Below, piece after piece: positions 28,207 through 37,350 of a stretch of DNA of 64,000 nt. The position numbers and the translations under genes are program-made. The stretch is from Candidatus Krumholzibacteriota bacterium. Lineage in GTDB: Bacteria > Krumholzibacteriota > Krumholzibacteriia > LZORAL124-64-63. A model generated the notes under the pieces. That model was not told where the DNA came from and searched no databases. It worked only from the letters and a program-made list of their open reading frames with translations. Numbering within the stretch: position 1 is the stretch's first letter; every line of letters begins with the position of its first letter. The stretch lies in assembly GCA_024275485.1 (NCBI GenBank), contig JAJRZA010000065.1, forward strand, positions 1-64,000, read 5' to 3'.

Positions 28207-29055
28207 ATGAGTGACCTTTCACCGATTGAGCTTGAAAAATTGATCCTGGGTTACGAGGAATTGGGAGTTGCCGACAAGGCGGTTGCCGACCGTATCCTGA
28301 AACGGCAGTCTGAGTTGGCGGCCAAGCTGAAATGGCACCAGGACAAGGAGAATCAGGCCCGAAACGCCGCTTCCTGCACCGGGGAGTTCTGGAACGACGA
28401 ATACCTGGATGCGGCCGATGAGCAGGCCCAACAGGAGAGTCTGCGCAAGATACTGGCCGCCATTGAATGGCATCAGGAAACTCGACCATCTGGCCTGGCC
28501 GGTCGCCTGCGTAGCGGGATCAAGTGGATGTTGCCGCTGGCGGCCTTGCTGGCCTTGGCCATCCTGTTGCCCCGCGGTGGTACACCGGAGATGTTGCTAC
28601 AGGATCTCACTGTCACACGGATCGAGTTGAACACCGATGGCAGCCGGGGGATCAATCATCCCGCCCCGATCGATGGCGTTCTGCACAGCGGTCAGGCTTT
28701 TGCCCTGGATTTCACTCTGGTCGACCAGGCCTACGTGGTGGTCTACCACGTGGGGCCGGCGGGTCGGGTTTCCCGGGTATTTCCCGTGTCCATCACAGGA
28801 GCTGTTTCTCGCCACGATGGAGGCAGGGAACATCAGATCCCAGATCCGGATTCGGGCGAAGTTTGGATCCTTGGCACCGAAACGGGTACCGAAAGCTTCC
28901 TGTTGGCGGTCGGCAGTGCATGGCCGACGGGTCTTGAAAGCATAAGGGTCGACTCCGGTTCTGCGGACCGCGGCAAAATTTTGGCAAGTCTGAGAAACCA
29001 ACTCGAAGACATCATGCCCCAGGTCGATCTCTATGAATTTGACCATGTAGATTAG
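28207..29055 (+). CDS. Single-pass membrane protein with DUF4384-like extracytoplasmic domain
   Basis: 282 residues: a helical, charged cytosolic segment (1-100), one membrane helix (about 103-122, L-P-L-A-A-L-L-A-L-A-I-L-L-P) and an extracytoplasmic beta-rich domain resembling DUF4384 (S-G-Q-A-F-A-L-D-F-T-L-V-D-Q-A-Y-V-V-V-Y, followed by R-V-F-P). No zinc-finger anti-sigma motif is present. The position after sigma and CHAT genes and the topology fit a sensor or anti-sigma, but this is inference. The 101-base gap upstream has a short stem (CCAGC/GCTGG) and an A/T-rich stretch. Confidence 0.6.
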   Translation: MSDLSPIELEKLILGYEELGVADKAVADRILKRQSELAAKLKWHQDKENQARNAASCTGEFWNDEYLDAADEQAQQESLRKILAAIEWHQETRPSGLAGRLRSGIKWMLPLAALLALAILLPRGGTPEMLLQDLTVTRIELNTDGSRGINHPAPIDGVLHSGQAFALDFTLVDQAYVVVYHVGPAGRVSRVFPVSITGAVSRHDGGREHQIPDPDSGEVWILGTETGTESFLLAVGSAWPTGLESIRVDSGSADRGKILASLRNQLEDIMPQVDLYEFDHVD

Positions 29056-29188
29056 TCAGGTCGCTGCTGACTTATCACCGGCGGTGGGTTTTTTAGGGCC
29101 GAATGCAACTTCCGGCCCGGAAGATTGGTGTTTAAATGGAAACCGATTATCGATTATCGGTACCAACAACTGGAAAGGGAGAACCGGC

Positions 29189-29725
29189 GTGAAATTATTT
29201 CCAATCCCCAAGCTACTGCTATTCTGCCTGTTGCTGTTGTCGCTGCTGTGGGCAGTATCGGCCTCGGGCACCCAGGTTAAGTTGGTGACCCCAAGCAACG
29301 GCTCGGGATCACTGAGCAGTGCCTCCTACCAGGTGAAACTCACGGTGGGTCAGGTAGCAAGTGGGCAATCCCAGTCGGTCAGCTACATCATGAATACCGG
29401 GTTTTGGAATATGCTGGGGTCTACCTACCTGGTCGCAGTGGATGACGGTGTATTTCCCGGTCTCCGCAATCAGCTCTTCAAAAACTATCCCAATCCCTTC
29501 AATCCCAGTACCCGCATCAGTTTCAGCCTGGATGCGGAAGCCGAGGTGCGCATTGACCTCTTCGACCTGAAGGGACGGAAAGTGGATACGCTGCTCCAGG
29601 AGGTTCGACCAGCAGGGCCTCATTCCATCACCTACCAGCCGGCAAATCTGGCCAGTGGGGTTTACTTCGTCTTGATGCGGGCGGGTTCATTCCGCGCCAC
29701 TCAACGGATAATGTTGGTCAAATAA
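29189..29725 (+). CDS. Small secreted protein with FlgD-like C-terminal sorting domain
   Basis: 178 residues: a signal peptide (L-L-L-F-C-L-L-L-L-S-L-L-W-A-V-S-A), a short beta-rich region with the Y-Q-V-K-L-T-V-G-Q element often seen before such tails, and a C-terminal sorting domain with N-Y-P-N-P-F-N-P and G-V-Y-F-V. GTG 29189, eight bases after AAGGGAGA, is chosen; the frame is open further upstream to 29084. It begins a run of four exported proteins. Function is unknown. Confidence 0.75.
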   Translation: MKLFPIPKLLLFCLLLLSLLWAVSASGTQVKLVTPSNGSGSLSSASYQVKLTVGQVASGQSQSVSYIMNTGFWNMLGSTYLVAVDDGVFPGLRNQLFKNYPNPFNPSTRISFSLDAEAEVRIDLFDLKGRKVDTLLQEVRPAGPHSITYQPANLASGVYFVLMRAGSFRATQRIMLVK

Positions 29726-29773
29726 ATGCATTATAAATTGCCTGGGTTTTCCAATAACCGGAGGATAATGAAG

Positions 29774-31849
29774 ATGAAACGGACACTGATTTTGACCATG
29801 CTCATGCTGGCGTTGGCTCTTCCAGCCTTGGCGCTGGTTCCGGAAACCATGAATGTTCAGGGTGTGTTGAGCAGCAACACCGGGGTCGTTCTTCCCGATG
29901 GAGACTACGAGATCTTTTTCCAACTTTGGGACGCGGCTGTCGACGGCAGCGATTCCTGGGGTGAAACACAAATAGTCCATCAGGAGGGCGGAGTGTTCAA
30001 CGCCATCCTCGGTGCGCACGGGCAAGGCCTGCCGCCTCAGGAATTTGCCCAGAGGGTTTGGTTGAGCATCACCGTTGAAGGTGAAATGGAAATGGAACCG
30101 CGTATTGAACTCACCTCTTCCCCCTATGCCTTTCGCGCGGCCACTGTGGACCCGAACGCTGCGGTGCGTAAACTCAACGGCATGACCAACAATATTAATT
30201 TGGTAGGTGGAGCCAACGTGACTGTCACCCAGGTGGACACGACACTGGTGATCGCCGCCACCGCTGGTGCCGGTGGAGATGACGGGGACTGGGAAATGGA
30301 CGGACAGGATGTCTATCATCCCGACGGCCGGGTAAAAATAGGCCTTTATCCACCAGCCGCCTTGAATGAAGGTTTTCCGCCCGCTCGTGACGCCGAAGCA
30401 GGGAAAACGACCATAGACGGGTCCAAATTGGCTGTCAAAGCCTACAGTGAGGGCATCTACAGCACCATGATCGATATTGATACTCTGGCTGATGATCGCC
30501 ACGCCCTTTTCGCCAAGCGGCAGGGGTCAGGAACCACTCCCAATCACGGAACTGGTTATGGTGTGTTTGAAACCAACACTGCGGTGACCGGCTACAACGA
30601 TTGGGGTCACAGTTACACCTTTGGTGTCGCGGGATACACCTGGTTCGATTTCAGCTACACTGGTGGCGTGCTGGGTTCTAACAATTCAGGTACTTATTGG
30701 GGCTCCCTCGCTTACCGGGACGGCAATGGCTTTTACTGGGGAATGTACACCCCCAACAGTTTGTATGTTGGCCAACTGACCCGAACCTTCGCCCTGCAAG
30801 TGCTTGATGGTGCCAGCAGCGGCTACATTCTGACCAGTGACTCCAGTGGAAATGCTTCCTGGCAACCACCGTCCACAGCCCAGTCCGATGGCGACTGGAC
30901 CATCAGCGGGAATGACCTGTTTCATTCTGGATACGGTACGGTAGCCATCGGCACAACCACCCCAACTCCACTTATTGATGCGGGCTTGGGGACGGCCCTG
31001 CAGATCAACTCCTACGCCATGCCAACTTTGTGTCTGGATCGCACCGTGGGCAATTTTGAGCGTTGGGCTATCTACAATGCCGGTGACGGGCTGCGCATCG
31101 GGCGAACCGAAGTGGCCGACCAATTCCCCACCAGCGGTATGTTAATCACCGATACGGTGACCGAATTCCTGGATAACAACGGGGATACCTTGATCAAGTT
31201 GAGCACGGCTGATGTGGACCAAACGGGGTCCCAACTTTCCTTGTGGAGCACATCTCCATACACCACCGCGCCAATGTTGACTCTGGATAGCCAGTCCAAT
31301 TCCAGTAATTATGGCGGTAGCCTTACTGTTCGCGACCAGGCCGGCGAAGTCGAAGTCGTTGTCACAGGTAATTACAACAACACCCATGTCGGTCGGGTGA
31401 TAACTCCGGTCCTGGAAATCACCGGCGGTTCCGATTTGTCCGAGCAGTTCGACATCGGCAACACCAGTCTGTTGCCCGAGCCCGGCATGGTTGTGAGTAT
31501 CGATCCGGATCAGCCTGGTCATTTGACTCTCTGTGAAGCTGCGTACGACCGGCGGGTGGCCGGAGTGATCAGCGGAGCCGGCGGTGTCAATACGGGTCTG
31601 ATGATGGGGCAAACCGACAGCAAGGCCGACGGCGAGCATCCGGTGGCGTTGGTCGGTCGGGTCTATGTGTGGGCCGATGCCAGCCATGGTCCCATCGAAC
31701 CGGGTGACCTTTTAACCACCAGCGATCTTCCAGGTCATGCCATGAAGGTGGAAGACCATGGGCGGGCCATGGGCGCCATCCTAGGTAAGGCCATGACCGG
31801 GTTGACGGAAGGCCAAGGGCTGATTCTCACTCTGGTCTCCTTGCAGTAA
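29774..31849 (+). CDS. Large secreted fibre-like protein
   Basis: About 691 residues with a signal peptide (L-I-L-T-M-L-M-L-A-L-A-L-P-A-L-A). The N-terminal 100 residues form a beta domain common in surface proteins of this group (starting V-P-E-T-M-N-V-Q-G). The middle is repetitive beta sequence. The last 130 residues form a conserved module with R-V-A-G-V-I-S-G-A, H-P-V-A-L-V-G-R-V-Y, P-G-D-L-L-T-T-S and G-A-I-L-G-K-A, reminiscent of tail-fibre-type or peptidase-G2-like ends. ATG 29774 lies nine bases after GGAGG; ATG 29768 is also possible. It is probably a surface or extracellular structural protein. Confidence 0.7.
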   Translation: MKRTLILTMLMLALALPALALVPETMNVQGVLSSNTGVVLPDGDYEIFFQLWDAAVDGSDSWGETQIVHQEGGVFNAILGAHGQGLPPQEFAQRVWLSITVEGEMEMEPRIELTSSPYAFRAATVDPNAAVRKLNGMTNNINLVGGANVTVTQVDTTLVIAATAGAGGDDGDWEMDGQDVYHPDGRVKIGLYPPAALNEGFPPARDAEAGKTTIDGSKLAVKAYSEGIYSTMIDIDTLADDRHALFAKRQGSGTTPNHGTGYGVFETNTAVTGYNDWGHSYTFGVAGYTWFDFSYTGGVLGSNNSGTYWGSLAYRDGNGFYWGMYTPNSLYVGQLTRTFALQVLDGASSGYILTSDSSGNASWQPPSTAQSDGDWTISGNDLFHSGYGTVAIGTTTPTPLIDAGLGTALQINSYAMPTLCLDRTVGNFERWAIYNAGDGLRIGRTEVADQFPTSGMLITDTVTEFLDNNGDTLIKLSTADVDQTGSQLSLWSTSPYTTAPMLTLDSQSNSSNYGGSLTVRDQAGEVEVVVTGNYNNTHVGRVITPVLEITGGSDLSEQFDIGNTSLLPEPGMVVSIDPDQPGHLTLCEAAYDRRVAGVISGAGGVNTGLMMGQTDSKADGEHPVALVGRVYVWADASHGPIEPGDLLTTSDLPGHAMKVEDHGRAMGAILGKAMTGLTEGQGLILTLVSLQ

Positions 31850-31858
31850 GGGGGCACC

Positions 31859-34390
31859 ATGTTGAAAACCATTCAAATGGTGATTGTGGCCGGCCTTTTG
31901 ACGGGCTTTTTACAAACTCCACCGGCAACCGCCCAGCAGGGTACCTGGAGCCGTCTCAGCGGAAGGACGCTAACGGAATTTCCGCCGGGCAAGGAAGGTG
32001 TCACAGCAGAGGGTGAACCATGGCATGAAGATATCCGCCGGGTGACTGAAGGGTTGAACCCCTTTCACACGCCTGAGGGGTATCGGGAAGCTCTCCAGAG
32101 TACAGGGATGAGCGACCATCTCGCCGGTTCTTCGCTTTCGGCTCCCGACAGCAGGGATTCCTGGAGTCAACGGGGGCCCATAGGTGCTTTCAGCACCGCT
32201 CCGCGCAACGGACGTATTTCCGGAATCCAGATCATAGATCCGGATAATTCTTCGCCCTCGGTTTTTGTCGGTTCCTGCCAGGGAGGGCTCTGGGTGGCCC
32301 AAAACTCGGGTGTCGATGGGGGTATCTGGGAGGACATCGGTCGCTTGTTGCCAAATCCTTCGGTGCGTGGTTTCGCAGTGGACCCGGCCAATGACCAGCA
32401 CATCATCGTCGGCACCGGGGACCATAAAAGATACGACGGCTCGGGAATGTATGAAACTTACGATGGCGGCAACAGCTGGTGGCCCAAGTCGACCCCGTCG
32501 TCACCCAGTTATTATTATCGGGTCATTTATCAAAACCGGCCCAGTTCCCCTGCGCATCAATATGTAATGGCGGCCACATCGGCGGGGCTGTTTCTCTCAA
32601 GCAATCGCGGGACAACCTGGTACAGTGCCCATTATATGGACGGCGATCCCACTACCACGGGGTTGTGGACCGACCTTCTTGAGCACCCGACCCAACCGAA
32701 TATCCTTTATGCCTGTGTTTCTGGTCGCTTGTACCCGGAATTGAACGGGGTTTACAAGTCCGAAGACTATGGCGAGAACTGGTTTCACCTTCCCGATACG
32801 ACTCTTCCCCAGGGGAACGAGTGGGGTCGTGCCTCATTGGCCATCTGCCGATCAACTCCTGACGTGCTAGCGGTTCTGGTGGAAGGTGGCGGCCTAATCC
32901 AGGGTGTCTACAAAACCACCGATGGAGGGGGAAATTGGACAAACATTACCGGATCCCTCGCAGGATTCGGTGGAGATCAGATCGTGCACGCGCAGGCCAT
33001 CGCCATTCGTCCGACCAACCCGAATCAAATCTTTGTGGGAGCGGTCTATCTCGCCATGAGCAACAACGGGGGCGCATCCTGGGCCCTTGGCGAAGATACC
33101 GGAATCAATTGGGGACACTCAGATATTACCCAACTCTATTTTTCGGATGTTTTGTCCGATGACACCTTGTGGATCTGCAACGATGGCGGTGTCTACTATC
33201 ACGACTTCAACACCGGCGGTGATTTCAGCTTTATCGGCGGACCGGTGACCGGCTTGGCTTGTTCGGAGATCGACTTTATGGATGCCGACCGGGATGTGCG
33301 CGTCATCGGTCTTCAGGACAACGGTATCCTTTTTTCCAACAACCATGGCCAATCCTGGTATTTTGAGTCCTCCGGCGACGGGGCCGATGTGGAGATCTAT
33401 GACCCCGTGGCGGGAGATTATATGTACAACGCGGGATCCTATCCTAGTGAACCTCAGTGGCACACTTTCCGCAAACCCTACGATAGCTGGGCGACCTATC
33501 TTCCCAGTCCCTACCCGGTGTATATGCCTCGCCTGACTCACCAAACCGACACGGGGCTGATGGCCACCAACGATCAACAATCCATCTACGCCATGGATGC
33601 GGAATCGGGAACCACCTGGAATCAGATCATCACTGATCTTCAAACCGATGAATACTTTATCCGAAGCGTCACCGCGAGCCAGGCGGCCGATGGGGCGTAT
33701 TACGTTCTCTATTGGGATTACAACCCCGGCGATCTGACTGTGGTGCGCGAGGTTGCCGGTGAGGGCTGGGTCACTACCCACACCGAAAACATCATGGGCA
33801 ACGGCCAGAGGATCACCAGTGTCACGCCATCACGGGAATGGCCAGGCGAGGCCTGGGTCACCCTGGCTGGCACCGCGGGCCAGGGCAAGGTCATGCACAC
33901 GACGGATTTCGGCGTTTCCTGGATGGATCTCACCAACCAGCTGAGTTCAGTCACGGTTGTGGAAACCATCGAGGTCCAACCATTCAATCCCCTGGTCCTT
34001 TTTGTGGGTACCAACCTGGGAATGTTCCGTTCCACCGACGGAGGCCAAAATTGGCTTCCCTTCCAAACCGGTCTGCCAATCGGGCGTTGCAAGGAGCTGC
34101 GTTTTGTCATTGATCCCTTCAATGTGCAGCACACTTTGGAATTGGCCATGGACGGTCGGGGATTGTGGACCATGCCCATCGCCTCGCCGCGTATTATTTT
34201 TGTGGACAAGGATGCCACCGGACCGGAGGCCGGCTCACGCGAACACCCTTACCACTCCATCGGCAGTGGAATTCAAAATGCTCCGGCAGGGGCGATCGTG
34301 GCCGTGCGGTCCAACACCTACATCGAACCATATATTTTCTCGGGCGACGTGCAGATCATGACCTGGAACGGGAGGACACTGATCAGATGA
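31859..34390 (+). CDS. Secreted Asp-box (BNR/sortilin-like) beta-propeller protein
   Basis: 843 residues with a signal peptide. Many Asp-box motifs (D-G-G-N-S-W, R-G-T-T-W, Y-G-E-N-W, D-G-G-G-N-W, N-G-G-A-S-W, D-G-G-Q-N-W) mark two or more beta-propellers, as in sortilin (VPS10) and photosystem assembly-like proteins. The last 60 residues resemble the first turns of a pectin-lyase beta-helix (F-V-D-K-D-A-T-G, then H-P-Y-H-S-I). ATG after AAGGGGGCACC. It overlaps the metalloprotease gene by four bases, so the two are probably made together. No catalytic role is visible; adhesion or binding is likely. Confidence 0.8.
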   Translation: MLKTIQMVIVAGLLTGFLQTPPATAQQGTWSRLSGRTLTEFPPGKEGVTAEGEPWHEDIRRVTEGLNPFHTPEGYREALQSTGMSDHLAGSSLSAPDSRDSWSQRGPIGAFSTAPRNGRISGIQIIDPDNSSPSVFVGSCQGGLWVAQNSGVDGGIWEDIGRLLPNPSVRGFAVDPANDQHIIVGTGDHKRYDGSGMYETYDGGNSWWPKSTPSSPSYYYRVIYQNRPSSPAHQYVMAATSAGLFLSSNRGTTWYSAHYMDGDPTTTGLWTDLLEHPTQPNILYACVSGRLYPELNGVYKSEDYGENWFHLPDTTLPQGNEWGRASLAICRSTPDVLAVLVEGGGLIQGVYKTTDGGGNWTNITGSLAGFGGDQIVHAQAIAIRPTNPNQIFVGAVYLAMSNNGGASWALGEDTGINWGHSDITQLYFSDVLSDDTLWICNDGGVYYHDFNTGGDFSFIGGPVTGLACSEIDFMDADRDVRVIGLQDNGILFSNNHGQSWYFESSGDGADVEIYDPVAGDYMYNAGSYPSEPQWHTFRKPYDSWATYLPSPYPVYMPRLTHQTDTGLMATNDQQSIYAMDAESGTTWNQIITDLQTDEYFIRSVTASQAADGAYYVLYWDYNPGDLTVVREVAGEGWVTTHTENIMGNGQRITSVTPSREWPGEAWVTLAGTAGQGKVMHTTDFGVSWMDLTNQLSSVTVVETIEVQPFNPLVLFVGTNLGMFRSTDGGQNWLPFQTGLPIGRCKELRFVIDPFNVQHTLELAMDGRGLWTMPIASPRIIFVDKDATGPEAGSREHPYHSIGSGIQNAPAGAIVAVRSNTYIEPYIFSGDVQIMTWNGRTLIR

Positions 34391-35829
34391 AATTCCTACT
34401 GGTGATATTATTGATTTTGGTACCCTTGGCCTGTTCAGGCCAGCTGCTTTGGTCGGTTGAAGATGGGCAGTTGGTGATTGATCAGGCCCTGTTGGATGAC
34501 GTGGTGGCAAAAAGTTCTCGGCAATTCGATATAGCCGTCGCTGGTGGCAAGTTTCGTGTGGACGTGGACGAAGTCACCGCACCCAATTTGGGCGTGACCA
34601 GTGTTTCGGGCCGCATTGATGGCCATCAAGAGTCCTTTTTCCTGCTCTGCCGCACCGAAAACGGAACCGCTATCGCCTTTTTTCGGACACCCGACGGTTC
34701 CGCCTACCGCCTGGACCATACAAAAGGCCAGGACCAGGTTTATGCAGTTGAGGTGGGGGAATTTGAGAGTTGCGCCGGAGGTTTGGAATCGGGAGCGGTG
34801 AGGCGGGGGGGAGATCCTCACCGCCATCTTCCGGCACGACCTCTGGACCCGGACAAATCCCGTTCAGTGGCCGACGACGGCAGCCGACACGACATCGTCA
34901 TCGGCTACACCCCGGCGGCTGAAGTCTACATGGGAGGGTGGGACTACATCCGCGCCGAGGCCCAGCTGGCCGTTGACGCTGCCAATCTGACCTACAACAA
35001 CAGCCAAATTGCCTCAGAATTGCGCCTGGTGTTCGTCAAATCCACGGATTACGAAGAGATATCCGCCTGGAACTTCAACGATCATTTGTCCTATTTGTGG
35101 TATCCGAACGACGGTCATATGGATGACATGCTGCCCGCCAGGGAATCGGTGGGTGCGGACTTTGTCTCGGTGCTCATTGATGGTCGGGATTTTTACGGAG
35201 ATTTGATTGCCTGTGGCGTGGCCCCGGTCATGCAATCGGACATGGTCAACCAGGGTTTTCAGGATCTGGCCCTTTCGATTGTCTCGGTTCAGTGCGCCAC
35301 GACGAATTGGTCCCTGGCCCATGAGGTGGGGCACAATCGGGGTTGCGCCCACGATCGGGATAACGCGACTATTGATGGGGCCTACTCCTATTCTTACGGT
35401 AACCTCTTTGCCTGGGACGAGGTGGAGGAAACCGGATTACGCACCGTCATGGCCTATGATCATTTCTATTTTCCTCACGAGCGTGTCCCATATTTTTCCA
35501 ATCCCGAAGTCGAATTTGCAGGCGACGCCACCGGGGTTTGGCCGGGTCTCGAAGGTGAAGCCCACAACGCTCTTACCCACGACAACACCTCTTCCGTGTG
35601 CGCCGCTTTTCGCGGTGAGCGAACCTTTGTGAAATTTAGCTACAACGGGGGATACTACGATGGCCTGATCCTGTTTCCGTTCCCAACCATTGCCGATGCG
35701 GTGGCCGGTTCGCGGGATGGAGGGAATATCGTGATCCAGGAGAGCAAAGCGGATTTTACCGGGGTTCTTAATGATCCTCGATCTTTCATCAGCGATGCCG
35801 ATGGGAGCATAGTTCTGGGCGGATCCTGA
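34387..35829 (+). CDS. Secreted metzincin-type zinc metalloprotease
   Basis: 480 residues with a signal peptide (L-L-V-I-L-L-I-L-V-P-L-A-C-S, possibly a lipobox with cysteine at about residue 15). The zinc site H-E-V-G-H-x5-H-D lies at residues 312-323 and is followed by the Met-turn T-V-M-A-Y-D (M355), typical of reprolysin/M12B-like metzincins. A pro-region probably precedes the catalytic domain. The last 60 residues again look like a truncated beta-helix (F-P-T-I-A-D-A-V-A). ATG 34387 within the overlap with the propeller gene is chosen over a longer frame from 34165. Confidence 0.85.
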   Translation: MKFLLVILLILVPLACSGQLLWSVEDGQLVIDQALLDDVVAKSSRQFDIAVAGGKFRVDVDEVTAPNLGVTSVSGRIDGHQESFFLLCRTENGTAIAFFRTPDGSAYRLDHTKGQDQVYAVEVGEFESCAGGLESGAVRRGGDPHRHLPARPLDPDKSRSVADDGSRHDIVIGYTPAAEVYMGGWDYIRAEAQLAVDAANLTYNNSQIASELRLVFVKSTDYEEISAWNFNDHLSYLWYPNDGHMDDMLPARESVGADFVSVLIDGRDFYGDLIACGVAPVMQSDMVNQGFQDLALSIVSVQCATTNWSLAHEVGHNRGCAHDRDNATIDGAYSYSYGNLFAWDEVEETGLRTVMAYDHFYFPHERVPYFSNPEVEFAGDATGVWPGLEGEAHNALTHDNTSSVCAAFRGERTFVKFSYNGGYYDGLILFPFPTIADAVAGSRDGGNIVIQESKADFTGVLNDPRSFISDADGSIVLGGS

Positions 35830-35883
35830 TACGATTGGCTGAATCCCGCCCTTTGAACTGGTATACGGCGACTTTAAGACACC

Positions 35884-36573
35884 CTATCCGGAAACCTCTT
35901 CCCCGAAATTAACGGCAATCCTGAATATTCCTTCCAGCATCGAAAGCTCACTCACCAACAACTCCGACTGATCCGGATCCCGCAGCGAAACATGAAAGGT
36001 CAGCTTGATCTGCTCTCCCATGCGCTCGGATTTAACCTGAACCATTTGATAACTGCGACAATATTTCTGAAAAACCGGCTCATAAAAGCGGGAGTCTTCG
36101 CTGCTGTCGGTAGGCAACATGGAAAAGGTAACCATAAACTCGCTGCGTCCGGCAGCCCCGTGACGCGACCAATGCAGAACAAAAATAAAGAGCCCCACCA
36201 AGAGCGCGCCGATGAGGGCGATTTTCAAATTTCCCGTTCCGGCGGCCATGCCTACCGCCAGGGAATAGAAAACAAAAGCCGTATCACGCGTATCCTTGAC
36301 CACGGTGCGAAAACGAATAATGGACATGGCTCCGGCCAACCCGAAAGCACGGGCAATGTTGTTGCCGATGACCATCATCACCAGTGACATCAGCATGGAC
36401 AACAATACGAGGGTGTTGACAAAGGAAAAGGAAACAGTCAACTGCCGATGAGTGCTGCGGTAAACCCATGAGATGAACAACCCCAGCGCAAAGGCCAGGG
36501 TGGTGTTGAGCATGATCTGCCCGGCGGTCCAGGGTTCTGGCCTGATGGCCAGTGATTGCAGCAGTTCATCCAT
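35884..36573 (-). CDS. DUF4956 membrane protein
   Basis: 229 residues with four predicted membrane segments in the first 140 residues and a soluble tail. The conserved A-F-G-L-A-G-A-M-S-I-I-R-F-R-T block between helices marks the DUF4956 family, which is commonly encoded beside VTC-domain proteins. Its role is unknown; a channel or membrane partner of the VTC protein is plausible. It is last in a four-gene minus-strand operon, six bases after the VTC gene. Confidence 0.85.
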   Translation of the reverse strand: MDELLQSLAIRPEPWTAGQIMLNTTLAFALGLFISWVYRSTHRQLTVSFSFVNTLVLLSMLMSLVMMVIGNNIARAFGLAGAMSIIRFRTVVKDTRDTAFVFYSLAVGMAAGTGNLKIALIGALLVGLFIFVLHWSRHGAAGRSEFMVTFSMLPTDSSEDSRFYEPVFQKYCRSYQMVQVKSERMGEQIKLTFHVSLRDPDQSELLVSELSMLEGIFRIAVNFGEEVSG

Positions 36574-36579
36574 GAGAGC

Positions 36580-37350
36580 TTAACCTTCCGCTTCCAGGGC
36601 TTTGGCCGCTTCGGCCTCATTGTCCGGGTTCAGCAGCCAGGCATCAATGCCGGTGCAGTATTTGGAATAGGACCCTGATCTTAGATTCAACTTGCGGATC
36701 AGCAAGGCCATCCAGGTGGGCATGGCCTCGTTGAACTTCAGCTCCAAAACGAATTGGCGGTCTTCGAACTGCACCAGGGAATCCTCGTCGAAAAGCTGTT
36801 CCATTGTCGGGTTCAATAAGCTGCGGATGTTGCGGTCAAATGTGACCCGCACGGTTCGATCCCGTTGCCCAACAAAGGCTTCCCGCTCATAGGTCACCAA
36901 CACCACCGGGTGCAATCGTTTCATGTTCAACAGGTAGCGGATCTTGCCCAGAACCGAACGATCGCGGAAGCTGGGTTTGTCATCAAAAACCACCTCGGGT
37001 TTCACGCCATTCATGGCGTGATCCACCTTCTCCAGTGGCAGCATCAACCTGTCCTTGAAGCCGACCCTGCCAAACTTACGCTTGATCTCCACAAAAGCGA
37101 TGCTGTTGGTCTCGGGTGAGTTGTAGGTGCGTACCCGCAGCTTGCGTCGATTATTAAGGCTGTCCATTTTTTCGTGATAAAAATTCAGGTCATCAGAGTC
37201 GAAATAGATGCTGCGAACGGTGTAGCTCTGGTTGGGAAGATCGGCACAATAAGGATCATGCTGAGTATGGCCGACAATGAGCGGGCGGATCTGGCCGATC
37301 ATGGAGACCGGCAGATAAAACTTCAACTCATGCCGCATGTCGTCTCTCAT
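36580..37350 (-). CDS. VTC-domain protein (polyphosphate polymerase-like)
   Basis: About 256 residues forming a VTC-type tunnel-fold domain. Basic tunnel motifs are visible: R-K-L-R-V-R-T-Y, E-I-K-R-K-F-G, V-T-Y-E-R, R-V-T-F-D, E-L-K-F-N and S-K-Y near the end. In yeast Vtc4 this fold makes polyphosphate from ATP; in bacteria the activity of these domains is mostly untested. ATG 37350 (overlapping the HlyD-like gene by four bases, with GGAGG upstream) is preferred to the longer frame from 37407. It is cytosolic and coupled to DUF4956. Confidence 0.85.
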   Translation of the reverse strand: MRDDMRHELKFYLPVSMIGQIRPLIVGHTQHDPYCADLPNQSYTVRSIYFDSDDLNFYHEKMDSLNNRRKLRVRTYNSPETNSIAFVEIKRKFGRVGFKDRLMLPLEKVDHAMNGVKPEVVFDDKPSFRDRSVLGKIRYLLNMKRLHPVVLVTYEREAFVGQRDRTVRVTFDRNIRSLLNPTMEQLFDEDSLVQFEDRQFVLELKFNEAMPTWMALLIRKLNLRSGSYSKYCTGIDAWLLNPDNEAEAAKALEAEG

